Positions 56,783 through 64,000 of a DNA stretch of 64,000 bases are shown here, piece by piece. The translations under genes and the position numbers were made by a program. The DNA is from Comamonas sp. KCTC 72670 (GTDB lineage: Bacteria > Myxococcota > Myxococcia > Myxococcales > Myxococcaceae), in NCBI GenBank assembly GCA_014656495.1, contig BNCN01000001.1:930001-994000 (forward strand), written 5' to 3'. Position 1 is the stretch's first letter. Each line of letters begins with the position of its first letter. The notes beneath the pieces are model-generated. The model ran no database searches and was not told where the DNA came from. It saw only the letters and a list, made by a program, of their open reading frames with translations.

Positions 56783-58126
56783 ATGTACAGCGACCTGCAC
56801 CCCGTCACGTACTACTTCTATCCGTTGCTCCAGGGCGACTATGCCCCCGGCTCCCACCAGGGCTTGCTCGACGCCATCCTGGACACGGAGGTGCCCAAGC
56901 CCGCGGAAAGCCTGCTCTACATCCACATCCCGTACTGCCATGATTTGTGTCAGTTCTGTCCGTTCCACATCAAGATCGCGAACGGCGAGGATGTCTACGC
57001 GCGCTATACGGACAGCCTCTGCAAGGAGATGGAACTGCTGGCGCGCCGTCCGGCCATCGCCCAGCGCACGTTCTCGGCTGTGTACTTCGGCGGTGGCTCT
57101 CCCTCCATCCTGCCCGTCCCCCAAGTGCGCAAGCTCCTGGAGAGCATCCACCGCTGCTTCAAGCTCGCCCCGGACGCGGAGCTGAGCTTCGAGGGGGAGC
57201 CCCGCACGCTGAGCAACCCCGAACTGCTGGAGCTCCTCAAGGCGTGGAAGGTCAGCCGTCTGAGCTTCGGCCTGCAGACCTACGACGAGGTCCAACGGCA
57301 GCGCTTCCGCATCGTCGCCACGTTGAAGGACGTCGAGCGGGTCACCGAGAACGCCCGCCGGCTCGGCTTCCACGACATCAACGTCGACATGATGTACGAC
57401 CTGCCGGGGCAGAACATCACCCGGCTGAACGACGACCTCGCGGCCCTGCGCGCCGCCGACTTCGACAGCGTCGATTACTACAACCTGCACTACTACGCGT
57501 TCCCGAAGAAGTTCCGGGCGGCCATGGACACGGGAGAGATTCCTCCCAAGCCGGGCGTCGACATGCACATGGCCATGAACGAGCACATCCGCTGGCGCAT
57601 GCGGGAGCTCGGCTACAACGCCGTCGCCGACCAGGTCTTCTCCAAGCACGGCAAGGTCTGCGAATACTTCCGACTGCTCTGGGGCGGCGGAGACGGCGAC
57701 CATGCCGCGGAGACGGTGGCCGTGGGCTCGTCCGCGCGCGGATACCTCCAGGGTGTCTCGTACATGAACACCGGCGAGGTGAACACCTATACCAACCTGG
57801 TGGGCCAAGGGGTGCTGCCCGTCGCCAAGCTGTCCGGGGCGCTGGCGCGGCCGGAGAACCGTGGCGCCGTGTTCATGCCCAAATTCTTCCGCATCGCCAA
57901 ACGGCACCAGGCCGCCATCGACAGCATCCCCGCGGACGTATGGCAGGCCTGGCAGGAGTGGGGCCTCATCTACGAGACCCCCGACACCTGGGAACTGAGC
58001 GAGACAGGCAAGCAGTGGACGACCAACATGATGCTGGATGCCTTTGACGCCACGCAGCGCCAGGCGGCGGGCGTCTCCCTCAACGCACTCGAAAAAAAGC
58101 CTGGCGTGCGCACCGGCACCTTCTGA
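56783..58126 (+). CDS. HemN-like radical SAM enzyme
   Basis: A 447-residue protein. The N-terminal IHIPYCHDLCQFCPF carries the radical SAM cysteines C52, C56 and C59 (CxxxCxxC). GGGSPS near 110, the SFGLQT strand and YDLPGQN near 210 match HemN/HemW, with a conserved-looking HemN C-terminal domain. Known activities of HemN-like enzymes outside heme synthesis include class C methylation and methylene transfer leading to cyclopropanes. HemN's second-SAM-binding residues could not be checked by eye. It could also be a spare HemN/HemW for heme synthesis, but the gene neighbourhood argues for secondary metabolism. Confidence 0.88.
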   Translation: MYSDLHPVTYYFYPLLQGDYAPGSHQGLLDAILDTEVPKPAESLLYIHIPYCHDLCQFCPFHIKIANGEDVYARYTDSLCKEMELLARRPAIAQRTFSAVYFGGGSPSILPVPQVRKLLESIHRCFKLAPDAELSFEGEPRTLSNPELLELLKAWKVSRLSFGLQTYDEVQRQRFRIVATLKDVERVTENARRLGFHDINVDMMYDLPGQNITRLNDDLAALRAADFDSVDYYNLHYYAFPKKFRAAMDTGEIPPKPGVDMHMAMNEHIRWRMRELGYNAVADQVFSKHGKVCEYFRLLWGGGDGDHAAETVAVGSSARGYLQGVSYMNTGEVNTYTNLVGQGVLPVAKLSGALARPENRGAVFMPKFFRIAKRHQAAIDSIPADVWQAWQEWGLIYETPDTWELSETGKQWTTNMMLDAFDATQRQAAGVSLNALEKKPGVRTGTF

Positions 58127-58135
58127 CCCGACACC

Positions 58136-59251
58136 ATGAGCACCGGAACCCAATTCAAGGACATCTTCAATCGCGAGGCCATCCTCGACCTCTCGCGGCG
58201 CGCCGTCGCCGCCGCCCCCGGCGTGGACAGCCGGCGCTTCGTGCGTGAGGCCACCCACGGCCTGGAGTCGCTCGAAATGAAGGACCGCGTCCGGCTCCTG
58301 GCCCGGACGCTGCGCGCCCACCTCGCGCCGGACTACCCCCGGGCACTTGAACAGCTCGAGGTGCTCGCGGGCTCGGAGCAGGGGCCGCTCACGCCGCTGC
58401 GAGGCTTCCGCATCTGGCCCCTGTGCCACTTCGTTGAGGACTACGGGCTCGACCACCTCGACGCGTCCATGCGGATGATGCGCCTGCTGACGACCCGGTT
58501 CACGTCCGAGTTCGCCATCCGGCCCTTCCTGCTGCGCTACCCGGAGCAGACGCTGGCCTACCTGCATGACTGGACGAAGGACCCCGACGAGACGGTGCGC
58601 CGGCTCGTCTCCGAGGGCACCCGCCCACGTCTGCCCTGGGCCCAGCGGCTGCCCGCGTTCCAGAAGGACCCCACACCGGTGCTCGCCCTGCTGGAGAAGC
58701 TCAAGGCGGACCCGGCGCTGTTCGTCCGCCGCTCGGTCGCCAACAACCTGAACGACATCGCGAAGGACCATCCGGAGCGCGTCGTCGACGTCGTGCGCCG
58801 CTGGTCCCGGGAGTCACCCGCCCCCGAGACGCAGTGGCTCATCCGCCATGCCAGCCGGACGCTCGTCAAGCAGGGCAACCCCGGCGTGCTCGAGGTGCTC
58901 GGCTTCACCCGAAAGCCCCGGCTGGAGCTCCAGGCCTTCAAGCTGGCCTCCAAGGCCGTCCAGCTCGGTGGAGCGCTGCAGCTGCATGTCGAGCTGCGCT
59001 CCAAGGCGCGCAGCGACCAGAAGCTGGTCATCGACTACCGCATCCACCACCGCAAGGCCTCCGGCGAGCTGTCTCCCAAGGTGTTCAAGTGGACGACGCG
59101 CCAGCTCGCCGCGGGCGAGCGGCTGGCGCTCCAGCGCGTCCACAAAATCCAGCCCATCACCACGCGCCGCTACTACCCGGGCCAGCACCGGGTCGAGCTG
59201 CTCGTCAATGGACAAGCGCTGGGCAGCCACGAGTTCACGTTGAGCGTTTGA
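58136..59251 (+). CDS. AlkC-type alkyl-base DNA glycosylase (HEAT repeats plus Ig-like domain)
   Basis: A 371-residue protein. The middle segment FTSEFAIRPFLLRYPEQ (about 125-141), SEGTRPRLPWAQRLP near 160 and FVRRSVANNLNDIAKDHPE near 200-218 are strong AlkC-family signatures within HEAT-like repeats. The C-terminal 100 residues (about 270-371) look like the immunoglobulin-like domain of AlkC. AlkC removes alkylated purines, especially 3-methyladenine, from DNA. It lies nine bases after the HemN-like gene. Here it could protect the host from the cluster's product. Confidence 0.88.
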   Translation: MSTGTQFKDIFNREAILDLSRRAVAAAPGVDSRRFVREATHGLESLEMKDRVRLLARTLRAHLAPDYPRALEQLEVLAGSEQGPLTPLRGFRIWPLCHFVEDYGLDHLDASMRMMRLLTTRFTSEFAIRPFLLRYPEQTLAYLHDWTKDPDETVRRLVSEGTRPRLPWAQRLPAFQKDPTPVLALLEKLKADPALFVRRSVANNLNDIAKDHPERVVDVVRRWSRESPAPETQWLIRHASRTLVKQGNPGVLEVLGFTRKPRLELQAFKLASKAVQLGGALQLHVELRSKARSDQKLVIDYRIHHRKASGELSPKVFKWTTRQLAAGERLALQRVHKIQPITTRRYYPGQHRVELLVNGQALGSHEFTLSV

Positions 59252-59303
59252 GCCCCCTCTCGCAGCAGCAGTCTCACCCCCGCAGCAGGAGACCCAACAC
59301 ACC

Positions 59304-59786
59304 ATGTATCTGACTTTGTCTGACCAGGCCCAGGCTGGGAGCATTCCCCCCGAGCGGCTCCACGCGAAGGTCCTGGCCTCCGTCATGGGCAACCTCGCCG
59401 TGGACTTCGTCACGGTGTCCAAGGACGCCCCCGGCGCCGCATCCGTTCCCGTCAACGCCGTGGTCAACAACCTGACGCACGACCCCGGCTCGGCCGTGAT
59501 GTTCATCGCCTTCCAGCTCGACGCGGGCAAGGGTGAGCCGGAGGTGCGCCGCTACGTGGACGCCCGCGCGCCAGCGCTGGCCAAGCACGGCGGCAAGGTG
59601 CTGCTCAGCGGGCTCACGCCGCGCACCGACGGCTGGCTGTTCGACGGCTTCGAGCTGGTCCAATTCCCTGCGCCGGACACCATTCGCACCCTGATGGGCG
59701 ACCCGGATTACCGGACGCCCGACATCCAGGCGCTCTCGAAAATCTTCTCCGGCAGCTTCGCCATGCTGCAGGTCGCGGTGAGCTGA
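59304..59786 (+). CDS. DUF1330-like ferredoxin-fold protein
   Basis: A 160-residue protein. The second half has the pattern of DUF1330: ALAKHGGKVLLSG followed by a strand and the LVQFPAPDTIRTLMGDPDY segment, typical of a dimeric alpha/beta barrel. The first half is less typical. Such proteins may be ligand-binding, monooxygenase- or cyclase-like. It follows the glycosylase by 52 bp and precedes the P450. Confidence 0.65.
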   Translation: MYLTLSDQAQAGSIPPERLHAKVLASVMGNLAVDFVTVSKDAPGAASVPVNAVVNNLTHDPGSAVMFIAFQLDAGKGEPEVRRYVDARAPALAKHGGKVLLSGLTPRTDGWLFDGFELVQFPAPDTIRTLMGDPDYRTPDIQALSKIFSGSFAMLQVAVS

Positions 59787-59860
59787 ACCCGCCGTCGCAG
59801 CAAGGGGCTGGTGGCAGCGCCGCCAGCCCCCCCTCCTCCCTGATGCCACGAGGCGCCGCC

Positions 59861-61264
59861 ATGTCCCGCACCGCACCCGGCCCCGAGGGCCATCTCCTGC
59901 TGGGAAATGCCCGTGAGTTCCGAGACCACCCCCTGGACCTCATGATGAGGTGCCGGCGGCAATACGGAGACGTCGTCCGGTTGCGGATGGGTCCGGTCGC
60001 CCTGCATCTGGTGTTCAACCCGGAGCACGTCGGCCGGGTGCTGGAGGGCGCAACCTTCGGCCGCAGCGACGTCGCGTCGATGTTCGAGCCGCTCCTGGGT
60101 GGCAGCATGATCATCGCCGACGGCGAGCCCTGGCGCAGCCAGCGGCAGGCCTTGGCCCCGACCTTCGCCCGGGAGCGCTTGAAGCAGTTGGCCGGACGCT
60201 TTCGCGAGGCCGCGGTGGACCTGGTCCACCGCTGGGAGGAGGCGCTGCGGCGGGGACTAGAGCTCGACGCGCAGCAGGAAATCACCCGCTACGCCCTGGA
60301 GACCATGGCCATCTACCTGGTGGGGCGCAGGTTCGATGCCCAGGAGTCCGCGGACATCTCACGCGCCTGGTACACCTGCCTGCGGAGCATGGCCGACCGG
60401 CTCTCCGCCATGGTCCCCCTGCCGGCCTGGCTGCCCACGCCCAGCATGCGGCGCCTGCTGGCCGCGGAGCAGGACATCTCCCGCATCATCCTCCACCACG
60501 TCCAGGAGCGCCGCCAGGAGCTGAAGCCCGAGGACCGCGGCGACTTCTTGTCCGTCCTGGTCCACACGCCCACGCCCGAGGGACGCAAGCTCACGGACGC
60601 GGAAATCCTGGCGGAAGCCAAGGGACTCTTCCTGGCGGGCTTCGACACCGTCGCCTCCGCCATGAGCTGGACGCTGCACGCCTGCGCCGCCCACCCCGGG
60701 GTTCAGCACCGGCTGCGCGAGGAGGTTCGCGCCGTGGCCCGGGACGCATCCCCGCTGGGCGGCGCCGTCGCGGACATGCCGTACTTCCGCCGGGTCTTCA
60801 ACGAAGCCGTGCGGCTCAACCCGCCCCTGTGGATTGTGGACAGGAAGGCCCAGGAGGACGTGGAGCTGGGCGGGTTCCACATCCCCAAGGGCTCCAACAT
60901 CATCACCTGCCCCTATGTCACCCACCGGGACCCGGCCTACTGGGAGGACCCGCTGGTGTTCGACCCGGACCGCTTCCTGCCGGCCCGTTCGGAGGGCCGC
61001 CCGCGCTACGCGCACTTCCCCTTCGGCGGCGGGCGCATGAAGTGCATTGGCGTCGGCATGGCCATGATGGAGGCGCAGATTCTCTTCACCGAGCTGCTGT
61101 CGCGCTTCCGCGTCGAGCTGTCACCCTGGCGGCCGGTGGAGCTGGAACCCACGCTGGTGCTCAGGGCCCGCGCCGGACTCCACCTCAAGCTGTCGCTCGC
61201 TGGCGCCGAAGGCCCGCCCATCACCACTTCGTCAACGGTCCCGCCCCTGGGCGCCATCGCCTGA
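59861..61264 (+). CDS. Cytochrome P450
   Basis: A 467-residue P450. The I-helix AGFDTVAS is near residue 258-265, the ExxR motif in FNEAVR near 315, and the heme loop FGGGRMKCIG near 388-397 with Cys395. It is soluble and bacterial in type, resembling the CYP102/CYP110-like group in length. It would hydroxylate or couple a cluster intermediate. GAGG before 59861 supports this start; an ATG 18 bases earlier (59843) is an alternative. The next gene follows after 45 bp. Confidence 0.92.
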   Translation: MSRTAPGPEGHLLLGNAREFRDHPLDLMMRCRRQYGDVVRLRMGPVALHLVFNPEHVGRVLEGATFGRSDVASMFEPLLGGSMIIADGEPWRSQRQALAPTFARERLKQLAGRFREAAVDLVHRWEEALRRGLELDAQQEITRYALETMAIYLVGRRFDAQESADISRAWYTCLRSMADRLSAMVPLPAWLPTPSMRRLLAAEQDISRIILHHVQERRQELKPEDRGDFLSVLVHTPTPEGRKLTDAEILAEAKGLFLAGFDTVASAMSWTLHACAAHPGVQHRLREEVRAVARDASPLGGAVADMPYFRRVFNEAVRLNPPLWIVDRKAQEDVELGGFHIPKGSNIITCPYVTHRDPAYWEDPLVFDPDRFLPARSEGRPRYAHFPFGGGRMKCIGVGMAMMEAQILFTELLSRFRVELSPWRPVELEPTLVLRARAGLHLKLSLAGAEGPPITTSSTVPPLGAIA

Positions 61265-61309
61265 CGTTCGCCCCGCCTCAACGGCTGTTCCCACCCGGAG
61301 GGAGTTACC

Positions 61310-62974
61310 GTGCTCAACCTGCTCCTCGTCGACAACATCGACCTGCCCCTGCAGACCGCCTACAAGTTTCCCCACGCCAGCCCGCCCATCGGCCTCCAAT
61401 ATCTGGCCGCGTACATCAAGCAGCACCTGCCCGAAGTGGCCTCCGTGAAGGTGATGTCGCTCCCGCTCGCGCTGCTGGAGCAGAAGGGGCATCCGCTGGA
61501 GGTCGTCCTCGAGGAGCTCCGCGGCCAGCGCTACGACATGCTCGGCATCCGGTCGCTCACCAGCGGCCGTGACTTCATGGAGATTCTGTCGAGCAGCGTG
61601 AAGAAGGAGTTCCCCGAGCTGCCCATCATCGCCGGGGGACCCTACGCCTCGGACTCCGCGGCGCTCATCCTCAAGGACCACCTGGGCGTGGACTACACCG
61701 CGAGCCAGGAGGGCGAGGAGGTGTTGAAGCAGTTCATCGAGGCGCGCCTCTTGGGCCGCGGCGAAGTCGAGAAGGTCCGAGGCCTGGGATTCCGCCGCGA
61801 GGGGAAGGTCATCATCAATGCGCCCATGCCGTGGATTGACGACGTGGACACCATCCCCTTCCCCGACTACCAGCACATCCACCTCGACCGGTTCGCCCTG
61901 GTCGAGAACCCGATGCGCATTCCCAACCAGGAGACGTGGACGTCGCTGTTCACCCAGCGCGGCTGCCCCTACCGCTGCACCTATTGTCACGAGGGCTTCG
62001 GCAAGCTGAGCCGAGAGCGCAGCGTGCAGAACGTGCTGGACGAAATCTTCTGGCTGCATGGGGAGAAGGGCGTCACCCACTTCGCCATCCTCGATGACAT
62101 CTTCAACATCCGGAAGGACCGCGCGAAGGAAATCATGCGCGGCGTCGCCCGCTCCGGCATCAAGGTCCGCTTCTCGTTTCCCAACGGGCTGCGCGGCGAC
62201 ATCATGGACAAGGAGCTCGTGGACCTGATGGTCGAGGCGGGGACGGTCTGCATCCACTACGCCGTGGAGACGGCGACGCCCCGGCTGCAGAAGTGGATCA
62301 AGAAGAACATGAAGATGGAGAAGCTCGACCCCATCATCGATTACACCGCGCAGTACGACATCCTGCTGCGCGGCTTCTATATGGTGGGCTTCCCGGACGA
62401 GACGGAGGAGGAGCTCAAGGCCACCATCGACCACGCCATCCGCAGTCGCTTCACGGAGACGTACTTCTCCATCCTGTGCATGTGGCCCGGGACGAAAATC
62501 TACGAGGCCGCGGTGCAGGACGGCTTCATCCCCGAGGGCGCCTGGACGAGCGCCACCTCGCATGACGTGAAGGACAACGGCTTCCGCTATCCCGCGGAGC
62601 TGATGGTGTCCGAGCGGCTGCGTGGCTATGGCCACACCCACTTCTCCAAGGAGCGAATGAGCCGAAACTTCCGCATCTGCGGCGCGCTGGGCATCGACCG
62701 GGCGCACATCATCGAAAAGGAAGTGAAGTACGCCCAGTTGCTGCGCGACGGGTGGAAGGGCTCGGGGCCTATTCCGTATGCCCCCGAGCCGTTCATCGTC
62801 GACACCCTGCTCGACGTGGGGGACGGCAAGCTGGCCGCGGACGCGGCGCACGGCCTCATCGAGCGCTACCTGACCGATGGCACCACCGTGAAGCCTGGCA
62901 TCCAGGCCCCCGGCGTCACCCCCGGATACGTGAGCGGCGGGGGCCAGGCACGGGGGGTGCCCGCGGCGCACTAG
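61310..62974 (+). CDS. B12-binding-domain radical SAM enzyme
   Basis: A 554-residue protein with an N-terminal Rossmann-type cobalamin-binding domain (about 1-140; PPIGLQYLAAYI near 25). The radical SAM domain has CPYRCTYC near 219-226. The C-terminal 200 residues are less typical. Enzymes of this kind (class B) methylate unactivated carbons or catalyse ring formation using cobalamin. It starts with GTG; GGAGG lies a few bases upstream. It is the last complete gene of the window. Confidence 0.9.
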   Translation: MLNLLLVDNIDLPLQTAYKFPHASPPIGLQYLAAYIKQHLPEVASVKVMSLPLALLEQKGHPLEVVLEELRGQRYDMLGIRSLTSGRDFMEILSSSVKKEFPELPIIAGGPYASDSAALILKDHLGVDYTASQEGEEVLKQFIEARLLGRGEVEKVRGLGFRREGKVIINAPMPWIDDVDTIPFPDYQHIHLDRFALVENPMRIPNQETWTSLFTQRGCPYRCTYCHEGFGKLSRERSVQNVLDEIFWLHGEKGVTHFAILDDIFNIRKDRAKEIMRGVARSGIKVRFSFPNGLRGDIMDKELVDLMVEAGTVCIHYAVETATPRLQKWIKKNMKMEKLDPIIDYTAQYDILLRGFYMVGFPDETEEELKATIDHAIRSRFTETYFSILCMWPGTKIYEAAVQDGFIPEGAWTSATSHDVKDNGFRYPAELMVSERLRGYGHTHFSKERMSRNFRICGALGIDRAHIIEKEVKYAQLLRDGWKGSGPIPYAPEPFIVDTLLDVGDGKLAADAAHGLIERYLTDGTTVKPGIQAPGVTPGYVSGGGQARGVPAAH

Positions 62975-63020
62975 GCCCCCGTCTGGTTTCCCTGTTCCAC
63001 CGTCGCGAAGGAGCGCAGCC

Positions 63021-64000
63021 ATGCTTCGAGGCCGTGCCTGTGTCCTGCACCCGTACCCCAACCGCTACCTCATCGACAGCCTGAACCAGGCCCGGCTCGA
63101 CGTCGTGCTCGTCAGCCCCCGGGACGCCGTGCCCCCGGGGGCACGCGTGGCGACCATCATCGACGTGCCCCTGCATGACGAGCCCGCCGTCCTGGCCGCG
63201 GTCACGGCGAGCCACCGCGAGCAGCCGCTCGAGCTCGTCCTCCCGCTGTACGAGGGGTGCACCCACTTGAGCGCGACCATCGCCGAGAAGCTGGGACTGC
63301 CAGGCAATGCCCGCGACGCCGCGGAGGCCAGCCGCAACAAGTACTTCGCCTATCAGCGCTGGTCCCAGGCGGGCGTCAGCGCGCCGCGCACCCTCCCCCT
63401 GCTGGAGCTGGAGGGGGCCGCGGAGGTCATCGAACGGGAGCTCGGCTTTCCCGCCATCGTCAAGCTCGCTGACTCCATGAACAGCCAGGGCGTGGGGCTG
63501 GTGCGAAACCCGCGGGAGTACGACGCCTATCGAGACATCCTGCGAGACATGTTGTCCCGTCCGGTGGACATCGACATCCAAAGCGACCGCAACCGCCTGG
63601 CGTACGGCCGCGGCGAGGTGAAGGTGATTGCCCAGGAGTTCTGCAAGGGCACGGAGGTCAACGTCGACATCCTCATGGGGGGCGGCGAGTACACCGTCGT
63701 CGGCATCTTCGAGAAGGCCCCGGCCATGGGGCCCTGGTTCGCGGAAACGATGTCCGTCTCCCCCACCTCGTTGGGACCGGAGAAGGAGGAGGCCCTGGGC
63801 CAGTTGGCCATCGACGCCGTCAAGGCGCTGGGGGCGACGGTGGGCGCGGCCCACGTGGAGATTCGCTACGGAGAGGAAGGCCCCAAGGTGCTCGAGGCCG
63901 GCCTGCGGCCCGGAGGCGGCTACACCATGCAGGCCATCGAACACCTCACGGGCCACAACATGCCCATCGAGGTGGCGCGCATGATGAGCGGGGCCAAGGC
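63021..64000 (+). CDS. ATP-grasp ligase (3' end outside the window)
   Basis: The first 326 residues of an ATP-grasp protein; the frame is open to the window edge. The N-terminal Rossmann-like part has the VVLVSPRD segment near 30. The ATP-grasp core begins at about residue 110 (ASRNKYFAYQRW), FPAIVKLAD near 150 supplies the ATP-binding Lys, and AAHVEIRYGEEGPKVLEAGLRPGGG is the metal-binding Glu region. Such ligases form amide bonds between small molecules, as in carnosine synthase-like enzymes. AAGGAG lies 7 bases before the ATG (63008-63013). No NRPS is in view, so this may be the coupling step. Confidence 0.87.
   Translation, partial: MLRGRACVLHPYPNRYLIDSLNQARLDVVLVSPRDAVPPGARVATIIDVPLHDEPAVLAAVTASHREQPLELVLPLYEGCTHLSATIAEKLGLPGNARDAAEASRNKYFAYQRWSQAGVSAPRTLPLLELEGAAEVIERELGFPAIVKLADSMNSQGVGLVRNPREYDAYRDILRDMLSRPVDIDIQSDRNRLAYGRGEVKVIAQEFCKGTEVNVDILMGGGEYTVVGIFEKAPAMGPWFAETMSVSPTSLGPEKEEALGQLAIDAVKALGATVGAAHVEIRYGEEGPKVLEAGLRPGGGYTMQAIEHLTGHNMPIEVARMMSGAK

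Noticed and set aside
56768-58771. Minus-strand frame of 667 codons opposite the HemN-like gene
   Set aside because: It shadows the radical SAM gene; Val/Glu/Asp/His-rich product without motifs.

Overview
The window is a very GC-rich stretch of bacterial chromosome with tightly packed genes and ATGA-type start/stop overlaps. Three things point to a myxobacterium, most likely Myxococcus or a close relative. First, an Alternative Complex III operon is joined to a caa3-type oxidase. Second, there are many lipoproteins with low-complexity tails, such as Asp-Ala-Gly repeats and Asn-Gly-Leu-Ser-Phe repeats. Third, the signalling proteins are large and multidomain. This assignment is inferred from gene content; no rRNA, tRNA or other taxonomic marker lies in the window. 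No insertion sequence, CRISPR array, tRNA or rRNA was seen.

Region 1 (1-4069) is a DNA-repair block. It holds the end of an ATP-dependent DNA ligase, the overlapping ligase-associated Lhr-type helicase, the overlapping PdeM-type phosphoesterase and a small HNH nuclease. Region 2 (4470-17318) is one long respiratory operon: actA to actF, a single-helix membrane protein, a Sco-type copper chaperone, and coxB, coxA, coxC and coxD. It closes with a strong hairpin terminator. Together these encode a quinol:cytochrome c oxidoreductase and its partner oxidase. Region 3 (17402-24895) is mixed: outer-membrane proteins, a LYC1-like acetyltransferase, a zinc-ribbon membrane protein, a YkgJ cysteine-cluster protein, an alpha/beta hydrolase and a receiver-like protein. 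About 1 kb of it (23492-24487) is non-coding and carries a decayed 100-bp tandem repeat. Region 4 (24909-29939) holds a small transporter, a bacterial XPB-type helicase paired with a Bax1-like nuclease, an XRE regulator, a degenerate receiver and a metallophosphoesterase.

Region 5 (30021-52005) is accessory and housekeeping. It includes an M4 metalloprotease lipoprotein, a quinone oxidoreductase, a YcaQ/AlkX-like glycosylase, an XdhC plus MocA-like pair, a HAD phosphatase, a DUF6311-type membrane protein, a cyclase-STAND-TPR signalling protein, a lipoprotein with 15-bp coding repeats, a PAS histidine kinase, a DUF1206 membrane protein, a TIGR02452 macrodomain-like protein and a lectin-like lipoprotein. 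Region 6 (52006-64000) opens with a GST/VOC pair. A TTGACA-type promoter candidate overlapping a 23-bp palindrome follows.

After that promoter comes a co-directional run that looks like an unusual natural-product gene cluster. In order it encodes a methyltransferase, FAD oxidoreductase, amidohydrolase, HemN-like radical SAM enzyme, AlkC-type DNA glycosylase, DUF1330-like protein, cytochrome P450, B12-binding radical SAM enzyme and ATP-grasp ligase, the last running off the right edge. A HemN-like enzyme next to an alkyl-base DNA glycosylase recalls the logic of yatakemycin/CC-1065-type clusters, where a radical SAM enzyme builds a DNA-alkylating warhead and a glycosylase protects the producer. 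Here there is no PKS or NRPS in view, the glycosylase is of the AlkC family, and an ATP-grasp ligase may do the coupling. This is the most promising candidate for an undescribed system; the product itself cannot be named from the sequence.
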